A stretch of 64,000 nt of DNA from Verrucomicrobiia bacterium (GTDB taxonomy: Bacteria; Verrucomicrobiota; Verrucomicrobiia; Limisphaerales; JAEYXS01): the NCBI GenBank assembly GCA_036405135.1, contig DASWYF010000022.1, forward strand, positions 124,001 through 188,000. The letters run 5' to 3'. The notes under the pieces were generated by a model, which worked only from the letters and a program-made list of their open reading frames with translations, was not told where the DNA came from and made no database searches. The position numbers and the translations under genes were made by a program. Below, one piece after another: positions 15,604 through 23,955 of this stretch (position 1 is the first letter of the stretch; each line of letters opens with the position of its first letter).

Positions 15604-16081
15604 TACGAATATTTTGTTGCGACTGGCAGGCGAAGATGACTCAACCATTGACGCTGTAGAGTTGCTCAAACGTCGCCTTAAGCCTGTGCAATTCCTCGTG
15701 CCGCACACGGCGATGGATGAATTGATGGCTAAGTCAGCCAAGGATAACCATCCGTTTCTTTCACAGCTTTCCCTTAAGGCATTGCGGCAACTTCGAAGCG
15801 ATTGGGGTTTCTTTCCCCAAGTTTTGAATGCCGTTCAGGAGGCGATAGTAAATAATGCCGTCTTACGTTTGCGTGATAGTGGCTTGTTACCGTATGAAGA
15901 GCGGAACGATGCGCTTGTCATTGCCGAGTCCGCGGTCTTGAACTGCGTTCTGTTGGTAAGCAAAGACAGCCATTTGTTTGATATTGACCGTGAGCGATTG
16001 GCATTTCTGTTCCGGCAGTTGGATTTGCCGGTGCCGTTGATCGCATCGCCGGATGATTTGATTAAGAAGTTTTACCGTTGA
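15575..16081 (+). CDS. PIN-domain ribonuclease, putative VapC-like toxin
   Basis: A 168-residue PIN protein. The acidic active-site residues are visible: Asp10 in VAVDTNILLRL, Asp48/Glu49 in HTAMDELMA, Asp in ERNDALVIAESA and Asp in LVSKDSHLFDID. PIN enzymes of this type cut RNA with Mg2+ and are commonly the toxin of a toxin-antitoxin pair. It is slightly longer than the typical VapC (about 130-140). ATG 15575 lies inside the end of the preceding small antitoxin-like frame, suggesting translational coupling. A housekeeping RNA-processing role is the alternative. Confidence 0.8.
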   Translation: MQRPTLVAVDTNILLRLAGEDDSTIDAVELLKRRLKPVQFLVPHTAMDELMAKSAKDNHPFLSQLSLKALRQLRSDWGFFPQVLNAVQEAIVNNAVLRLRDSGLLPYEERNDALVIAESAVLNCVLLVSKDSHLFDIDRERLAFLFRQLDLPVPLIASPDDLIKKFYR

Positions 16082-16092
16082 ATTGATTTTAT

Positions 16093-17814
16093 ATGCGCTG
16101 GACACAAGCACTGATACCGACTTTGAAAGAATCTCCGAGTGATGCGGAGATCACGTCCCATAAACTCCTGCTGCGTGCGGGCCTGATCCGCAAGCTGGCT
16201 GGCGGCCTCTACACGTTCATGCCGCTCGGTTTGCGTGTGTTGCGCAAGGTGGAGCAGATCGTGCGCGAAGAGATGGATCGCGCTGGTGCGCTTGAAGTTT
16301 TGATGCCCGCGTTGCAACCGCCGGAGATCTGGCAGGCGACCGGCCGTTATGAAACCGCTCGCGACGTGCTCTTCAAAGTTAAGGATCGCGCCCGCAAGGA
16401 ATGGGTGCTCGGCCCGACGCATGAAGAAGTCATCACGACCCTGGCCGCAGGCGAGATCAGTTCCTATCGCCAGATGCCGAAGAATTTTTACCAGATCCAG
16501 GTGAAGTTCCGTGATGAGATCCGTCCGCGCTTCGGTCTGATGCGCGCGAAGGAGTTCATCATGAAGGACGCCTACAGTTTCGACGCGACGGATGAAGCAG
16601 CGCAAGCGAGCTACCAGAAGATGTATGACGCCTACACGCGCATCTTTGAGCGTTGCGGCATCCAGTCTTTCCCGGTGGAAGCGGATACTGGCGTGATCGG
16701 CGGCAAGTTCTCGCATGAGTTCATGGTTCCGGCTGAGACGGGTGAGAACGACGTGGTGTATTGCGAATCTGGCAAGTACGCCGCGAACATCGAGAAAGCT
16801 TCGAGCCAAGGACCTTTGGCCGCGACGCCGAAGGAATCCACTGGCGCTGCAGTTGAGAAATTCGCGACGCCAGGCGTGGTGACCATCGAGGCACTAGGCA
16901 AAGATCCTTACAACGTTGCCGCTCATCAGCAGATCAAGACGCTGATCTACATGGTGCAGAGCAAGCTGGTGATCGTGCTCTTGCGTGGTGATGACCAGTT
17001 GAACGAAGCGAAGTTCGCGGGGCTCATCGGCACGAACGAATATCGTCCCGCTACAGCGGATGACATCTTTGAAGCGATGGGTGCGCGTCCCGGCAGTCTC
17101 GGTGCTGTGAAGGCCGCGATGAAGTCCACCATGCCGGTTTACGCGGATGAAGTGTTACGCGGCAGCAAGGGCATGACCACGGGCGCGAATGAAGATGGCT
17201 TCCATTTCCGCCATGTGGAGATCGAACGCGACATCGAAGTGAATCATTGGGTGGATGTGCGCACGGTGAAGGTGGGCGAACTATGTGTCGCCACCGGTCA
17301 GCCGTTGAAGATTCGTCGCGCGATCGAAGTCGGTCACGTGTTCAAGCTGGGCACGAAGTATAGCGAGGCGTTGAACGCGAAGTATCTCGATGAAAATGGC
17401 GTGGCGAAGCCGTGCGTGATGGGTTGCTACGGCATCGGCGTGACGCGCACGATGCAGGCGATCATCGAGCAACGGAACGACAAAGACGGCATCCTCTGGC
17501 CGCTATCCGTCGCGCCGTATCAGGTGTGTATCACGCCGCTGGGTGTGGTTCCCGGCAGTCCTGTAATGGTGCTGGCAGAAGAACTCTACGCGCAACTTAC
17601 GGCGAAGGGTGTCGAAGTCATCCTCGATGATCGCGATGATCGTCCGGGTGTGAAGTTCAAGGACGCTGACCTCGTGGGTTTCCCGATCCGCATCGGCATC
17701 GGCGAGAAATCGCTGGCGAAAGGCGAGATCGAAGTCAAGCCGCGCGGTGGTGCGGTGACTTTCGTGAAGCAGGAAGAAGCGCTCGCGAAGATTCTCGAGT
17801 TGGTGGGCAAGTAA
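16093..17814 (+). CDS. proS: Prolyl-tRNA synthetase
   Basis: A 573-residue bacterial-type class II synthetase. Motifs in order: motif 1 and the start MRWTQALIPTLKESPSDAEITSHKLLLRAG, LAGGLYTFMPLGLRVLRKVE, motif 2 QVKFRDEIRPRFGLMRAKEFIMKDAYSF, the inserted cis-editing domain (about 225-400), motif 3 GCYGIGVTRTMQAI, and the anticodon-binding domain (about 475-573). It charges tRNA-Pro and clears mis-charged Ala-tRNA-Pro. Length is typical. It begins 12 bases after the PIN gene and is followed by a long inverted repeat. Confidence 0.97.
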   Translation: MRWTQALIPTLKESPSDAEITSHKLLLRAGLIRKLAGGLYTFMPLGLRVLRKVEQIVREEMDRAGALEVLMPALQPPEIWQATGRYETARDVLFKVKDRARKEWVLGPTHEEVITTLAAGEISSYRQMPKNFYQIQVKFRDEIRPRFGLMRAKEFIMKDAYSFDATDEAAQASYQKMYDAYTRIFERCGIQSFPVEADTGVIGGKFSHEFMVPAETGENDVVYCESGKYAANIEKASSQGPLAATPKESTGAAVEKFATPGVVTIEALGKDPYNVAAHQQIKTLIYMVQSKLVIVLLRGDDQLNEAKFAGLIGTNEYRPATADDIFEAMGARPGSLGAVKAAMKSTMPVYADEVLRGSKGMTTGANEDGFHFRHVEIERDIEVNHWVDVRTVKVGELCVATGQPLKIRRAIEVGHVFKLGTKYSEALNAKYLDENGVAKPCVMGCYGIGVTRTMQAIIEQRNDKDGILWPLSVAPYQVCITPLGVVPGSPVMVLAEELYAQLTAKGVEVILDDRDDRPGVKFKDADLVGFPIRIGIGEKSLAKGEIEVKPRGGAVTFVKQEEALAKILELVGK

Positions 17815-17823
17815 GATCTATTT

Positions 17824-17972
17824 AGTCACGGATGGACACAGATCAACACAGATAGGGAAGATACGAATTGCACTGATTTTCACAAATTAAGCAGTTTTCA
17901 ATTTGTGCTAATTCGTGAAATTCGTGTCACTTCCCAGTTTTCATCTGTGTTAATCTGTGTCCATCTGTGGTT
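17824..17972. repeat. Large head-to-head inverted repeat of the CACAGAT family
   Basis: Left arm 17824-17888 (AGTCACGGATGGACACAGAT, CAACACAGAT, GGGAAG, ACGAATT, CACAAATT) is mirrored by the right arm 17900-17972 (AATTTGTG, AATTCGTG, CTTCCC, ATCTGTGTTAATCTGTG, TCCATCTGTGG). The result is a roughly 150-base imperfect palindrome that fills the gap between proS and tgt and can fold into a long hairpin. Single copies of the unit lie elsewhere in the window. Confidence 0.8.
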
Positions 17973-17986
17973 TACTCTTTGTCTGA

Positions 17987-19153
17987 ATGTTTGAGCTTTT
18001 AAAAACGGATACGACGTCTAAAGCGCGATTGGGGCGCATGACGACGACGCGTGGTGTGGTGGATACGCCGGTGTTCATGTCAGTGGGCACGCAGGCGAGC
18101 GTGAAGGCATTGGACCCGCGTGAGTTGATGGAGATGAATACCCAGATCATTCTGGGGAATACGTATCATCTCTCCATCCGTCCCGGCATGGACATCATGA
18201 AGCTGGCAGGTGGCCTGCATAAGTTCATGAATTGGAATCTGCCCATCCTTACGGACTCGGGCGGGTTTCAAGTGTTCAGTCTCGGAAAGATCCGCACGGT
18301 GCGGGAAGATGGTGTGGAGTTCCGTTCGCATCTGGATGGCTCGCCGATCTTCATGGGGCCGAAAGAGTCGATGGCCATCCAGCGTGAGTTGGGTTCGGAC
18401 ATCGCGATGGTGTTCGATGAATGCCCGCCGCATGACAAGCCGTATAACGAGATCAAAGCCGCAGTGGAGCGGACGATCCGTTGGGCGGAGGTGTGTCGGG
18501 TGCAGCCGCGAGCGGAAGGGCAGTTCTACTTCGGCATCGCTCAAGGGGCAGGGCATGCGGAGCTTCGCGAGAAGTGCGCTAAGGCGATTGTGGGCATGGA
18601 TTTTGATGGTTATGCCATTGGTGGCGTGAGCGTGGGCGAGCCGGAGCCGGAGATGATGAAGGCCGTGGAATACACGGAACCGCATCTCCCGGCGAACAAG
18701 CCGCGCTACGCCATGGGTTTGGGAACTCCGGCGCAGTTGGTTGAATTAGTGGCGCGAGGGGTGGATATGTTCGATTGCGTGTTGCCCACCCGGGTGGCGC
18801 GGAATGGCACAGCATTCACATACAAGGGCACCATCAGCATCAAGGGTGGTTTTAACAAGGCGGACTTTGGGCCGATTGAAGAGGGGTGCGAGTGCTATGC
18901 CTGCCGGAATTTTACGCGGGCTTACCTGCGGCATCTGCTGAATGTGGAGGAAATCCTTGGTCTGCGTATGCTCAGTGTGCATAACACCTTTATGTTCCAA
19001 CGGGTTATGGCGGATATTCGCAAGCATCTGGCTGCTGGCACGTTCGGGGAGTTCCGGGCGGAATTCATCAAGAATTACATCCCGACGGAGAAGGTTTTGG
19101 CGGCTCGGGAAGAGCATCTGCGTAAAACGGACACCGCCAGCCGGGGTGAGTAA
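17987..19153 (+). CDS. tgt: Queuine tRNA-ribosyltransferase (tRNA-guanine transglycosylase)
   Basis: A 388-residue TGT. It shows MSVGTQASVKALDP, ILGNTYHLSIRPG, the substrate-binding LTDSGGFQVFSLGK with Asp90, PEPEMMKAV in the GGVSVGE region, DMFDCVLPTRVARNGTAFT with the nucleophilic Asp, and the zinc site CECYACRNFTRAYLRHLL (C-x-C-x2-C plus His). It replaces guanine 34 with the preQ1 base in tRNAs with GUN anticodons. The order tgt-yajC-secDF is a conserved bacterial arrangement. Confidence 0.97.
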   Translation: MFELLKTDTTSKARLGRMTTTRGVVDTPVFMSVGTQASVKALDPRELMEMNTQIILGNTYHLSIRPGMDIMKLAGGLHKFMNWNLPILTDSGGFQVFSLGKIRTVREDGVEFRSHLDGSPIFMGPKESMAIQRELGSDIAMVFDECPPHDKPYNEIKAAVERTIRWAEVCRVQPRAEGQFYFGIAQGAGHAELREKCAKAIVGMDFDGYAIGGVSVGEPEPEMMKAVEYTEPHLPANKPRYAMGLGTPAQLVELVARGVDMFDCVLPTRVARNGTAFTYKGTISIKGGFNKADFGPIEEGCECYACRNFTRAYLRHLLNVEEILGLRMLSVHNTFMFQRVMADIRKHLAAGTFGEFRAEFIKNYIPTEKVLAAREEHLRKTDTASRGE

Positions 19154-19155
19154 AG

Positions 19156-19224
19156 CACTCAAAAGCGCGCTGAATTTTTAAAATCGGCAGGGAGGAAAGG
19201 CATTCTAGACTGAACTTTTGAGTG
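19156..19224. other. Long-range inverted repeat between tgt and yajC
   Basis: CACTCAAAAG (19156-19165) and CTTTTGAGTG (19215-19224) are perfect 10-base complements 49 bases apart, starting two bases after the tgt stop codon. They could close a large stem at the 3' end of the tgt message or in the yajC leader. The rest of the spacer to 19335 shows no gene. TTGCGT (about 19287) with TAGAGT 16 bases on is a weak promoter candidate for yajC. Confidence 0.4.
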
Positions 19225-19335
19225 GGAAGCGGTGTTCCTTGGTCTAGGAAAGGCGTTACGATAACGAAAAACTTGAGCCAAATGACTTGCGTTGGCGACT
19301 TTGATACATAGAGTTATCGCTCTTATTTTGCACGT

Positions 19336-19683
19336 ATGATTGAAACAGGAATGACATTTTTGCTCGCACAGGCCGCAGGTGGACAGTCGCAACAACCAGC
19401 TTGGGCCGGTTTGGTGCCGATGGTGCTGATGTTCGTGATCTTCTATTTCCTGTTGATCCGTCCGCAGCAGAAGAAGGCCAAGGAGCATGCGGAACTGCTG
19501 AAGACTTTGAAGCGTGGGGACAAAGTGGTGACGAACGGCGGCATCGTCGGCGTCATCATCACGGTGAAAGAGAAGCATGTGACTGTACGTTCGGAAGATT
19601 CGAAGTTTGAAGTCTTGCGTACGGCCATCGCGGAGATCACTGAGCGCGGCAGCAGCACCGGTCCAGAAGTCAAGGAAGCCTAA
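19336..19683 (+). CDS. yajC: Preprotein translocase accessory subunit YajC
   Basis: A 115-residue YajC. A single membrane helix (about 27-46, GLVPMVLMFVIFYFLLIRPQ) is followed by the hallmark RPQQKKAKEHAELLKTLKRGDKVVTNGGI and VTVRSEDSKFEVLRTAI. It is an inner-membrane partner of SecDF-YidC that helps protein export. It lies 23 bases before secDF and after tgt, the usual order. Confidence 0.95.
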   Translation: MIETGMTFLLAQAAGGQSQQPAWAGLVPMVLMFVIFYFLLIRPQQKKAKEHAELLKTLKRGDKVVTNGGIVGVIITVKEKHVTVRSEDSKFEVLRTAIAEITERGSSTGPEVKEA

Positions 19684-19706
19684 TTTTTAGCCTTTAGAAA
19701 GTTCGC

Positions 19707-22253
19707 ATGAATTCCAGTCATCTTTGGAAGTTATTGTTGGTCGTCTTTGTCGTGGCGTGGTCCGTGAACGAGATGAACCCGCCGACGAGCCGGAATCTGA
19801 TCCAAGTTTTCGAAGAGAAGGCAGTCAACAATACGGATACCAATTTCACGGCCATCGTCGCTCAGGCGAAAAAGCTGGAAGCGGAGAATCCGACCCGGGT
19901 TTATGGCAGCTTGTGGGATGCGATCGGCACGAACGACATCGCTTCCTACTTTCCAACGTATGCCAAAGGCCAGACCACCAATGCCAAGCGCACGATCCTG
20001 AACCGTTTGCAGCGTGATGCATCGGGCCAGATCCGGTTGGGTCTCGACCTGCAAGGCGGCACCGCGTTCCTCGTGGGCGTGGATGTGGACGCTGCGGTGA
20101 ACAATGCCCAACAGCAGGGCACCAATGCAGTCACGCTCAGTGAGATCGAACGGGCGCATCGCAAACAGGAAGCGCTTACCCAGGCGGTGGAAGTGCTCCG
20201 TAAGCGTGTGGACCGGTTCGGTGTGTCCGAGCCGATCATCCAGCCGCAGGGTGAGAAACGTATCCTGATACAGATGCCGGGTCTTTCCGAGGTGGATCGT
20301 GAAGCGGTCCGTGAGACGCTGCAAAAGGTGGCCCATCTGGAGTTCCGCATGGTGCATCGCGAGAGCGACCGTTATCTCCAGCAGGGTCTGGTGCCGCCGG
20401 GTTACGAGATCCTTCGTGAAGAAGTTTCCTTGCAGGACGGCACCAAAGGCAGCCGCGCTTATGTAGTAAGCAAGAAGGCTTCGGAAGGTCTGACGGGCAA
20501 GTATGTGCAGCGCGCCGGTGTGGCTTTGAACCCGATCACCTCCAAGCCGGAAATCCACCTTACTTTCGATGCCGAGGGTGCGACCAAGTTCGGCAATGTG
20601 ACGAAGGCGCATGTGGGTGAGCAACTGGCCATTGTGCTGGATGGTGAGCTGTATTCTGCTCCAAACATCAATGAACCGATCTTGGGCGGCAACTGCCAGA
20701 TCACGGGTAATTACGATTTGAAGGAGGCTTATCGCCTTGCCAATGCTTTGGAGAATCCGTTGGAAGCCCCGGTGGAGATCGAGGAGGAGCGTTCTGTGGA
20801 CCCGTCATTGGGCAAAGACTCCATCGAAAGCGGCATCCGCGCTTCAATGTATGGTATCATTCTGGTGGCTGGATTCATGCTGGTGTATTATATGCTGGCG
20901 GGTTTGATCGCGAATATCGCCTTGATGCTTAACATCGTGATCCTGATTGGCGTGATGTGCTCGATCGATGCGACGTTCACGCTGCCGGGCATTGCGGGTA
21001 TCGTGCTCACCATTGGTATGGCGGTGGATGCGAACGTGCTGATCTTCGAGCGTATGCGCGAGGAACTGGAGGCGGGGAAGGCATTGCGTGCGGCTCTGAA
21101 GGCAGGCTATGAAAAAGCTTTCAGCACGATTTTGGATGCGAACGTCACCACGTTGATCTCTTCCGTTTTGCTGATCTACTTCGGTACCGGTCCGGTGCAG
21201 GGCTTCGGTGTCACGCTCTCTATCGGTGTGGCGGTGAGCATGTTCACTGCATTGGTGGTGACGCGTCTGATCTTTGACTGGCTGATATACAAGAACGTGA
21301 TCAGTTCACTGAAGATGTTCAAGCTCGTCGGCAAGACTAATTTCGACTTCCTGAAGCTGGCCAAGCCGGCGTTCATCCTGTCCTGGACGCTGGTGATCGT
21401 GGGTTCAGGGTATGGCCTGTATCGTGGGTCTCATGCTCTGGGCGTGGATTTCAAAGGTGGTGACAACGCCATCTTCGAATACACCCAGAAGGTGGAGCAG
21501 ACGGAGATCCGTAATGTCCTGGAAAAGGCCGAACTGGGTGAATTCACGATCCAATATCAAAGCGGGGAGAAGGAGCGTCTGAGCATCCTGACGGAATTTG
21601 AAAAAGGGTCCAAGGTGGAAAGCATCCTGAAGAGTTCTTTCGAGAAGGCAGGCTTCAAGCTGGTGAGCCTGGACAAGGTCGGCCCGGCGGTGGGCATGGA
21701 GATCGTCAAATCGGCGGTCGTGGCCACGTTGCTTTCCTTGCTGGGCATCCTGGTCTATGTGGCATTGCGTTATGAGTTTTCCTTCGCCTTGGGTGCGGTG
21801 GTGGCGGTGCTTCACGACGTGTTCATGACGTTGGGCTGGTTCTTTCTCACGGACCGCCAGTTGAGCGCCACGATGGTGGCGGCCATCCTGACGATCATCG
21901 GTTTCTCGATCAACGATACCATCGTGATCTTTGACCGTATCCGCGAGCATCTGAAGATGGGTGCGCGCGGTTCGTTCAAAGAGATCATGAACAGCGCACT
22001 CAATGAGACTTTGAGCCGCACGATCATAACCTCCGGCACGGTGCTGCTCTCCACGGGCGCGCTTTATATCTGGGGTGGCGGTGTGATCAACGACTTCGCG
22101 TTCACGTTCCTGGTCGGCATCCTCACCGGCTGCTATTCCAGTATCTACATCGCGGCGGCGATCGTACTGTGGTATCATAAGGGCGAGAAGCCGAAGACCA
22201 GCGGTTCCGCAGTGGTGATGGACCGGGCGGTGGAGACGGTCGAGGTTCGTTAA
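19707..22253 (+). CDS. secDF: Fused protein translocase subunit SecDF
   Basis: The 848-residue protein joins SecD (about 1-520) and SecF (about 545-848). SecD features: an N-terminal helix, LGLDLQGGTAFLVGVDV, the periplasmic region with PGLSEVDREAVRETLQK, FDAEGATKFGNVT, then six helices with TLPGIAGIVLTIGMAVDANVLIFERMREEL. SecF features: ALGVDFKGGDN, LHDVFMTLGWFFL, and SINDTIVIFDRIREHL. The complex uses the proton gradient to finish export by SecYEG. The fused form is known in several phyla. It lies 7 bases ahead of the TerC gene. Confidence 0.96.
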   Translation: MNSSHLWKLLLVVFVVAWSVNEMNPPTSRNLIQVFEEKAVNNTDTNFTAIVAQAKKLEAENPTRVYGSLWDAIGTNDIASYFPTYAKGQTTNAKRTILNRLQRDASGQIRLGLDLQGGTAFLVGVDVDAAVNNAQQQGTNAVTLSEIERAHRKQEALTQAVEVLRKRVDRFGVSEPIIQPQGEKRILIQMPGLSEVDREAVRETLQKVAHLEFRMVHRESDRYLQQGLVPPGYEILREEVSLQDGTKGSRAYVVSKKASEGLTGKYVQRAGVALNPITSKPEIHLTFDAEGATKFGNVTKAHVGEQLAIVLDGELYSAPNINEPILGGNCQITGNYDLKEAYRLANALENPLEAPVEIEEERSVDPSLGKDSIESGIRASMYGIILVAGFMLVYYMLAGLIANIALMLNIVILIGVMCSIDATFTLPGIAGIVLTIGMAVDANVLIFERMREELEAGKALRAALKAGYEKAFSTILDANVTTLISSVLLIYFGTGPVQGFGVTLSIGVAVSMFTALVVTRLIFDWLIYKNVISSLKMFKLVGKTNFDFLKLAKPAFILSWTLVIVGSGYGLYRGSHALGVDFKGGDNAIFEYTQKVEQTEIRNVLEKAELGEFTIQYQSGEKERLSILTEFEKGSKVESILKSSFEKAGFKLVSLDKVGPAVGMEIVKSAVVATLLSLLGILVYVALRYEFSFALGAVVAVLHDVFMTLGWFFLTDRQLSATMVAAILTIIGFSINDTIVIFDRIREHLKMGARGSFKEIMNSALNETLSRTIITSGTVLLSTGALYIWGGGVINDFAFTFLVGILTGCYSSIYIAAAIVLWYHKGEKPKTSGSAVVMDRAVETVEVR

Positions 22254-22260
22254 AAGTCTG

Positions 22261-23304
22261 ATGCTTGCGATCACGGAAATCACGGGCGGGCACTATGCCG
22301 GGTTCATCCTGGTGATCCTGTTCTTCCTCGCCCTTGACCTTGGGGTGTTCCACAAGGAAGCGCGGGTGGTGCGTTTCAAAGAAGCGCTGGGCTGGACGGC
22401 AGTGTGGTTTACGCTGTCCATGGCGTTTTCTGGTTATGTTTATCACCTGCGGGGGCGGGAGGAGGCTCTGCAATACATCACGGGTTATATCATCGAGTTG
22501 TCGCTTTCGATGGATAACGTCTTCGTGATCGCGCTGATTTTCGCTTACTTCCGGGTGCCGCTCGCCTATCAGCATCGGGTGCTGTTCTGGGGCATCCTTG
22601 GAGCGCTGGTGATGCGTGGCGTGATGATCGGGGTGGGTGCCGCCCTCATCAAGACGTTTGCGTGGACGTTGTATGTGTTCGGTGCGTTCCTGGTCTTCAC
22701 TGGCATCAAGATGATGTTCGGTGATGACGAGGGCGTGGAGCCGGAGAAGAATCCGATCATCCGGCTGGTGAGGAAATTCTATCCGGTGGCCAAGGAGTTT
22801 GACGGACAGAAGTTCACGACCGAGATCGATGGCAAGAAGATACTGACTCCTCTGGCGCTGGTGCTGGTGATGGTGGAGACGACGGACCTGATCTTCGCAG
22901 TGGATTCCATCCCGGCAATCTTTGCGATCACGGACAAGCCGTTCATCGTTTTCACCTCGAACGTCTTTGCGATCCTCGGTTTGCGCTCGCTTTACTTCGT
23001 GCTGGCGGATGCCATCGGTATGTTCCGCTATTTGAAGGTCGGACTGTCGGTGGTGCTGGTGTTCATCGGCGTTAAGATGCTGGCCGATCCGCATGGCAAA
23101 ACGCCAGAGTGGTATCAGTTCAAGATACCCATCACCATCTCTCTCGGTGTCATCGCGGGCATCATCATCGGATCCATCTTGCTCTCATTGCTTGTCTCGA
23201 AGAAGGAAGGAAAATTGCCGCCGGATGACCAGAAACCGGGTGCGCAGCCTTCGGCGGAAACGGACGAAGCCGCTGGCAAGGACAAGGGCAGCGGTCCTAA
23301 GTGA
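22261..23304 (+). CDS. TerC family integral membrane protein (Alx-like)
   Basis: A 347-residue protein with about nine membrane helices. TerC signatures: FFLALDLGVFHKEARVV, ELSLSMDNVFVIALIFAYF and VETTDLIFAVDSIPAIFAIT, whose intramembrane Asp residues are the conserved core. TerC/Alx proteins handle Mn2+ and assist metal loading of exported proteins; the closeness to secDF (7 bases) fits reported links between TerC proteins and secretion. The C-terminus is a charged Pro/Ala/Glu tail. A role in tellurite resistance is only the historical name. Confidence 0.9.
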   Translation: MLAITEITGGHYAGFILVILFFLALDLGVFHKEARVVRFKEALGWTAVWFTLSMAFSGYVYHLRGREEALQYITGYIIELSLSMDNVFVIALIFAYFRVPLAYQHRVLFWGILGALVMRGVMIGVGAALIKTFAWTLYVFGAFLVFTGIKMMFGDDEGVEPEKNPIIRLVRKFYPVAKEFDGQKFTTEIDGKKILTPLALVLVMVETTDLIFAVDSIPAIFAITDKPFIVFTSNVFAILGLRSLYFVLADAIGMFRYLKVGLSVVLVFIGVKMLADPHGKTPEWYQFKIPITISLGVIAGIIIGSILLSLLVSKKEGKLPPDDQKPGAQPSAETDEAAGKDKGSGPK

Positions 23305-23318
23305 CAGGAGCCTGACGT

Positions 23319-23951
23319 ATGCACCGGCAGCCGTTATCCCAGAGTTTGGAGGCGTTGCTGGGGACAGCGGATGACAACGCGGTGCTGACTCTGAACGAGC
23401 TTATCGAGCGGACAGGCGGTCGTGGTATTTACCTCTTCCTCATCCTCATCAGTCTGCCGTTCATCACGCCGATTCCACTGCCGGGTTTCAGTCTGGTTGT
23501 CGGAGTGATCATCATCATCGCGGGCATGCGCATGGCTTTGGGACTGCCGCCGAAATTGCCCGGTTTCATCGGCAAGAAGGTCATCCCGGTGGAACGTCAG
23601 CGTAAGATCATCGCGGCGAGCATCAAGTGGGTGAAACGGATCGAGAAGATGGCGAAGCCACGCGGACGTGAGTGGATCGGGCACACGATATCGCTGCGGG
23701 CGAACGGGTTGCTGATCGCGTTTTTGGGCGTGTTGCTGGTTTTGCCTTTGCCGCTGCCATTCACCAATTCCGGTCCTGGGCTGGCGGTCATCTTCTTGTG
23801 CGTGAGCCTGATGGAGGAGGATGCGGTGCTGGTGTGGGTCGGTTATTTTCTTTCGGCGGCATCGGTGATTTATCTGCTGGCTTTATCCAAGGGAGCCGTG
23901 GAAATCTTTGAGAAATATTCGGATAACATCCGTCAATTTTTCGGATTTTAA
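23319..23951 (+). CDS. ExoD family membrane protein (exopolysaccharide synthesis)
   Basis: The 210-residue protein matches the ExoD family: LTLNELIERTGGRGIYLFLILISLPFITPIPLPGFS at residues 25-60, GMRMALGLPPKLP, then membrane helices at about 120-145 and 150-180. In rhizobia ExoD affects exopolysaccharide production; its molecular role is unclear. The gene lies 14 bases after the TerC gene and four bases before recJ, so it belongs to the same plus-strand run. Confidence 0.85.
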   Translation: MHRQPLSQSLEALLGTADDNAVLTLNELIERTGGRGIYLFLILISLPFITPIPLPGFSLVVGVIIIIAGMRMALGLPPKLPGFIGKKVIPVERQRKIIAASIKWVKRIEKMAKPRGREWIGHTISLRANGLLIAFLGVLLVLPLPLPFTNSGPGLAVIFLCVSLMEEDAVLVWVGYFLSAASVIYLLALSKGAVEIFEKYSDNIRQFFGF

Positions 23952-23955
23952 GTAA

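Noticed and set aside
17824-17972. Possible riboswitch or sRNA between proS and tgt
   Set aside because: The structure is explained by two inverted copies of a dispersed repeat, and no known riboswitch core was recognised.
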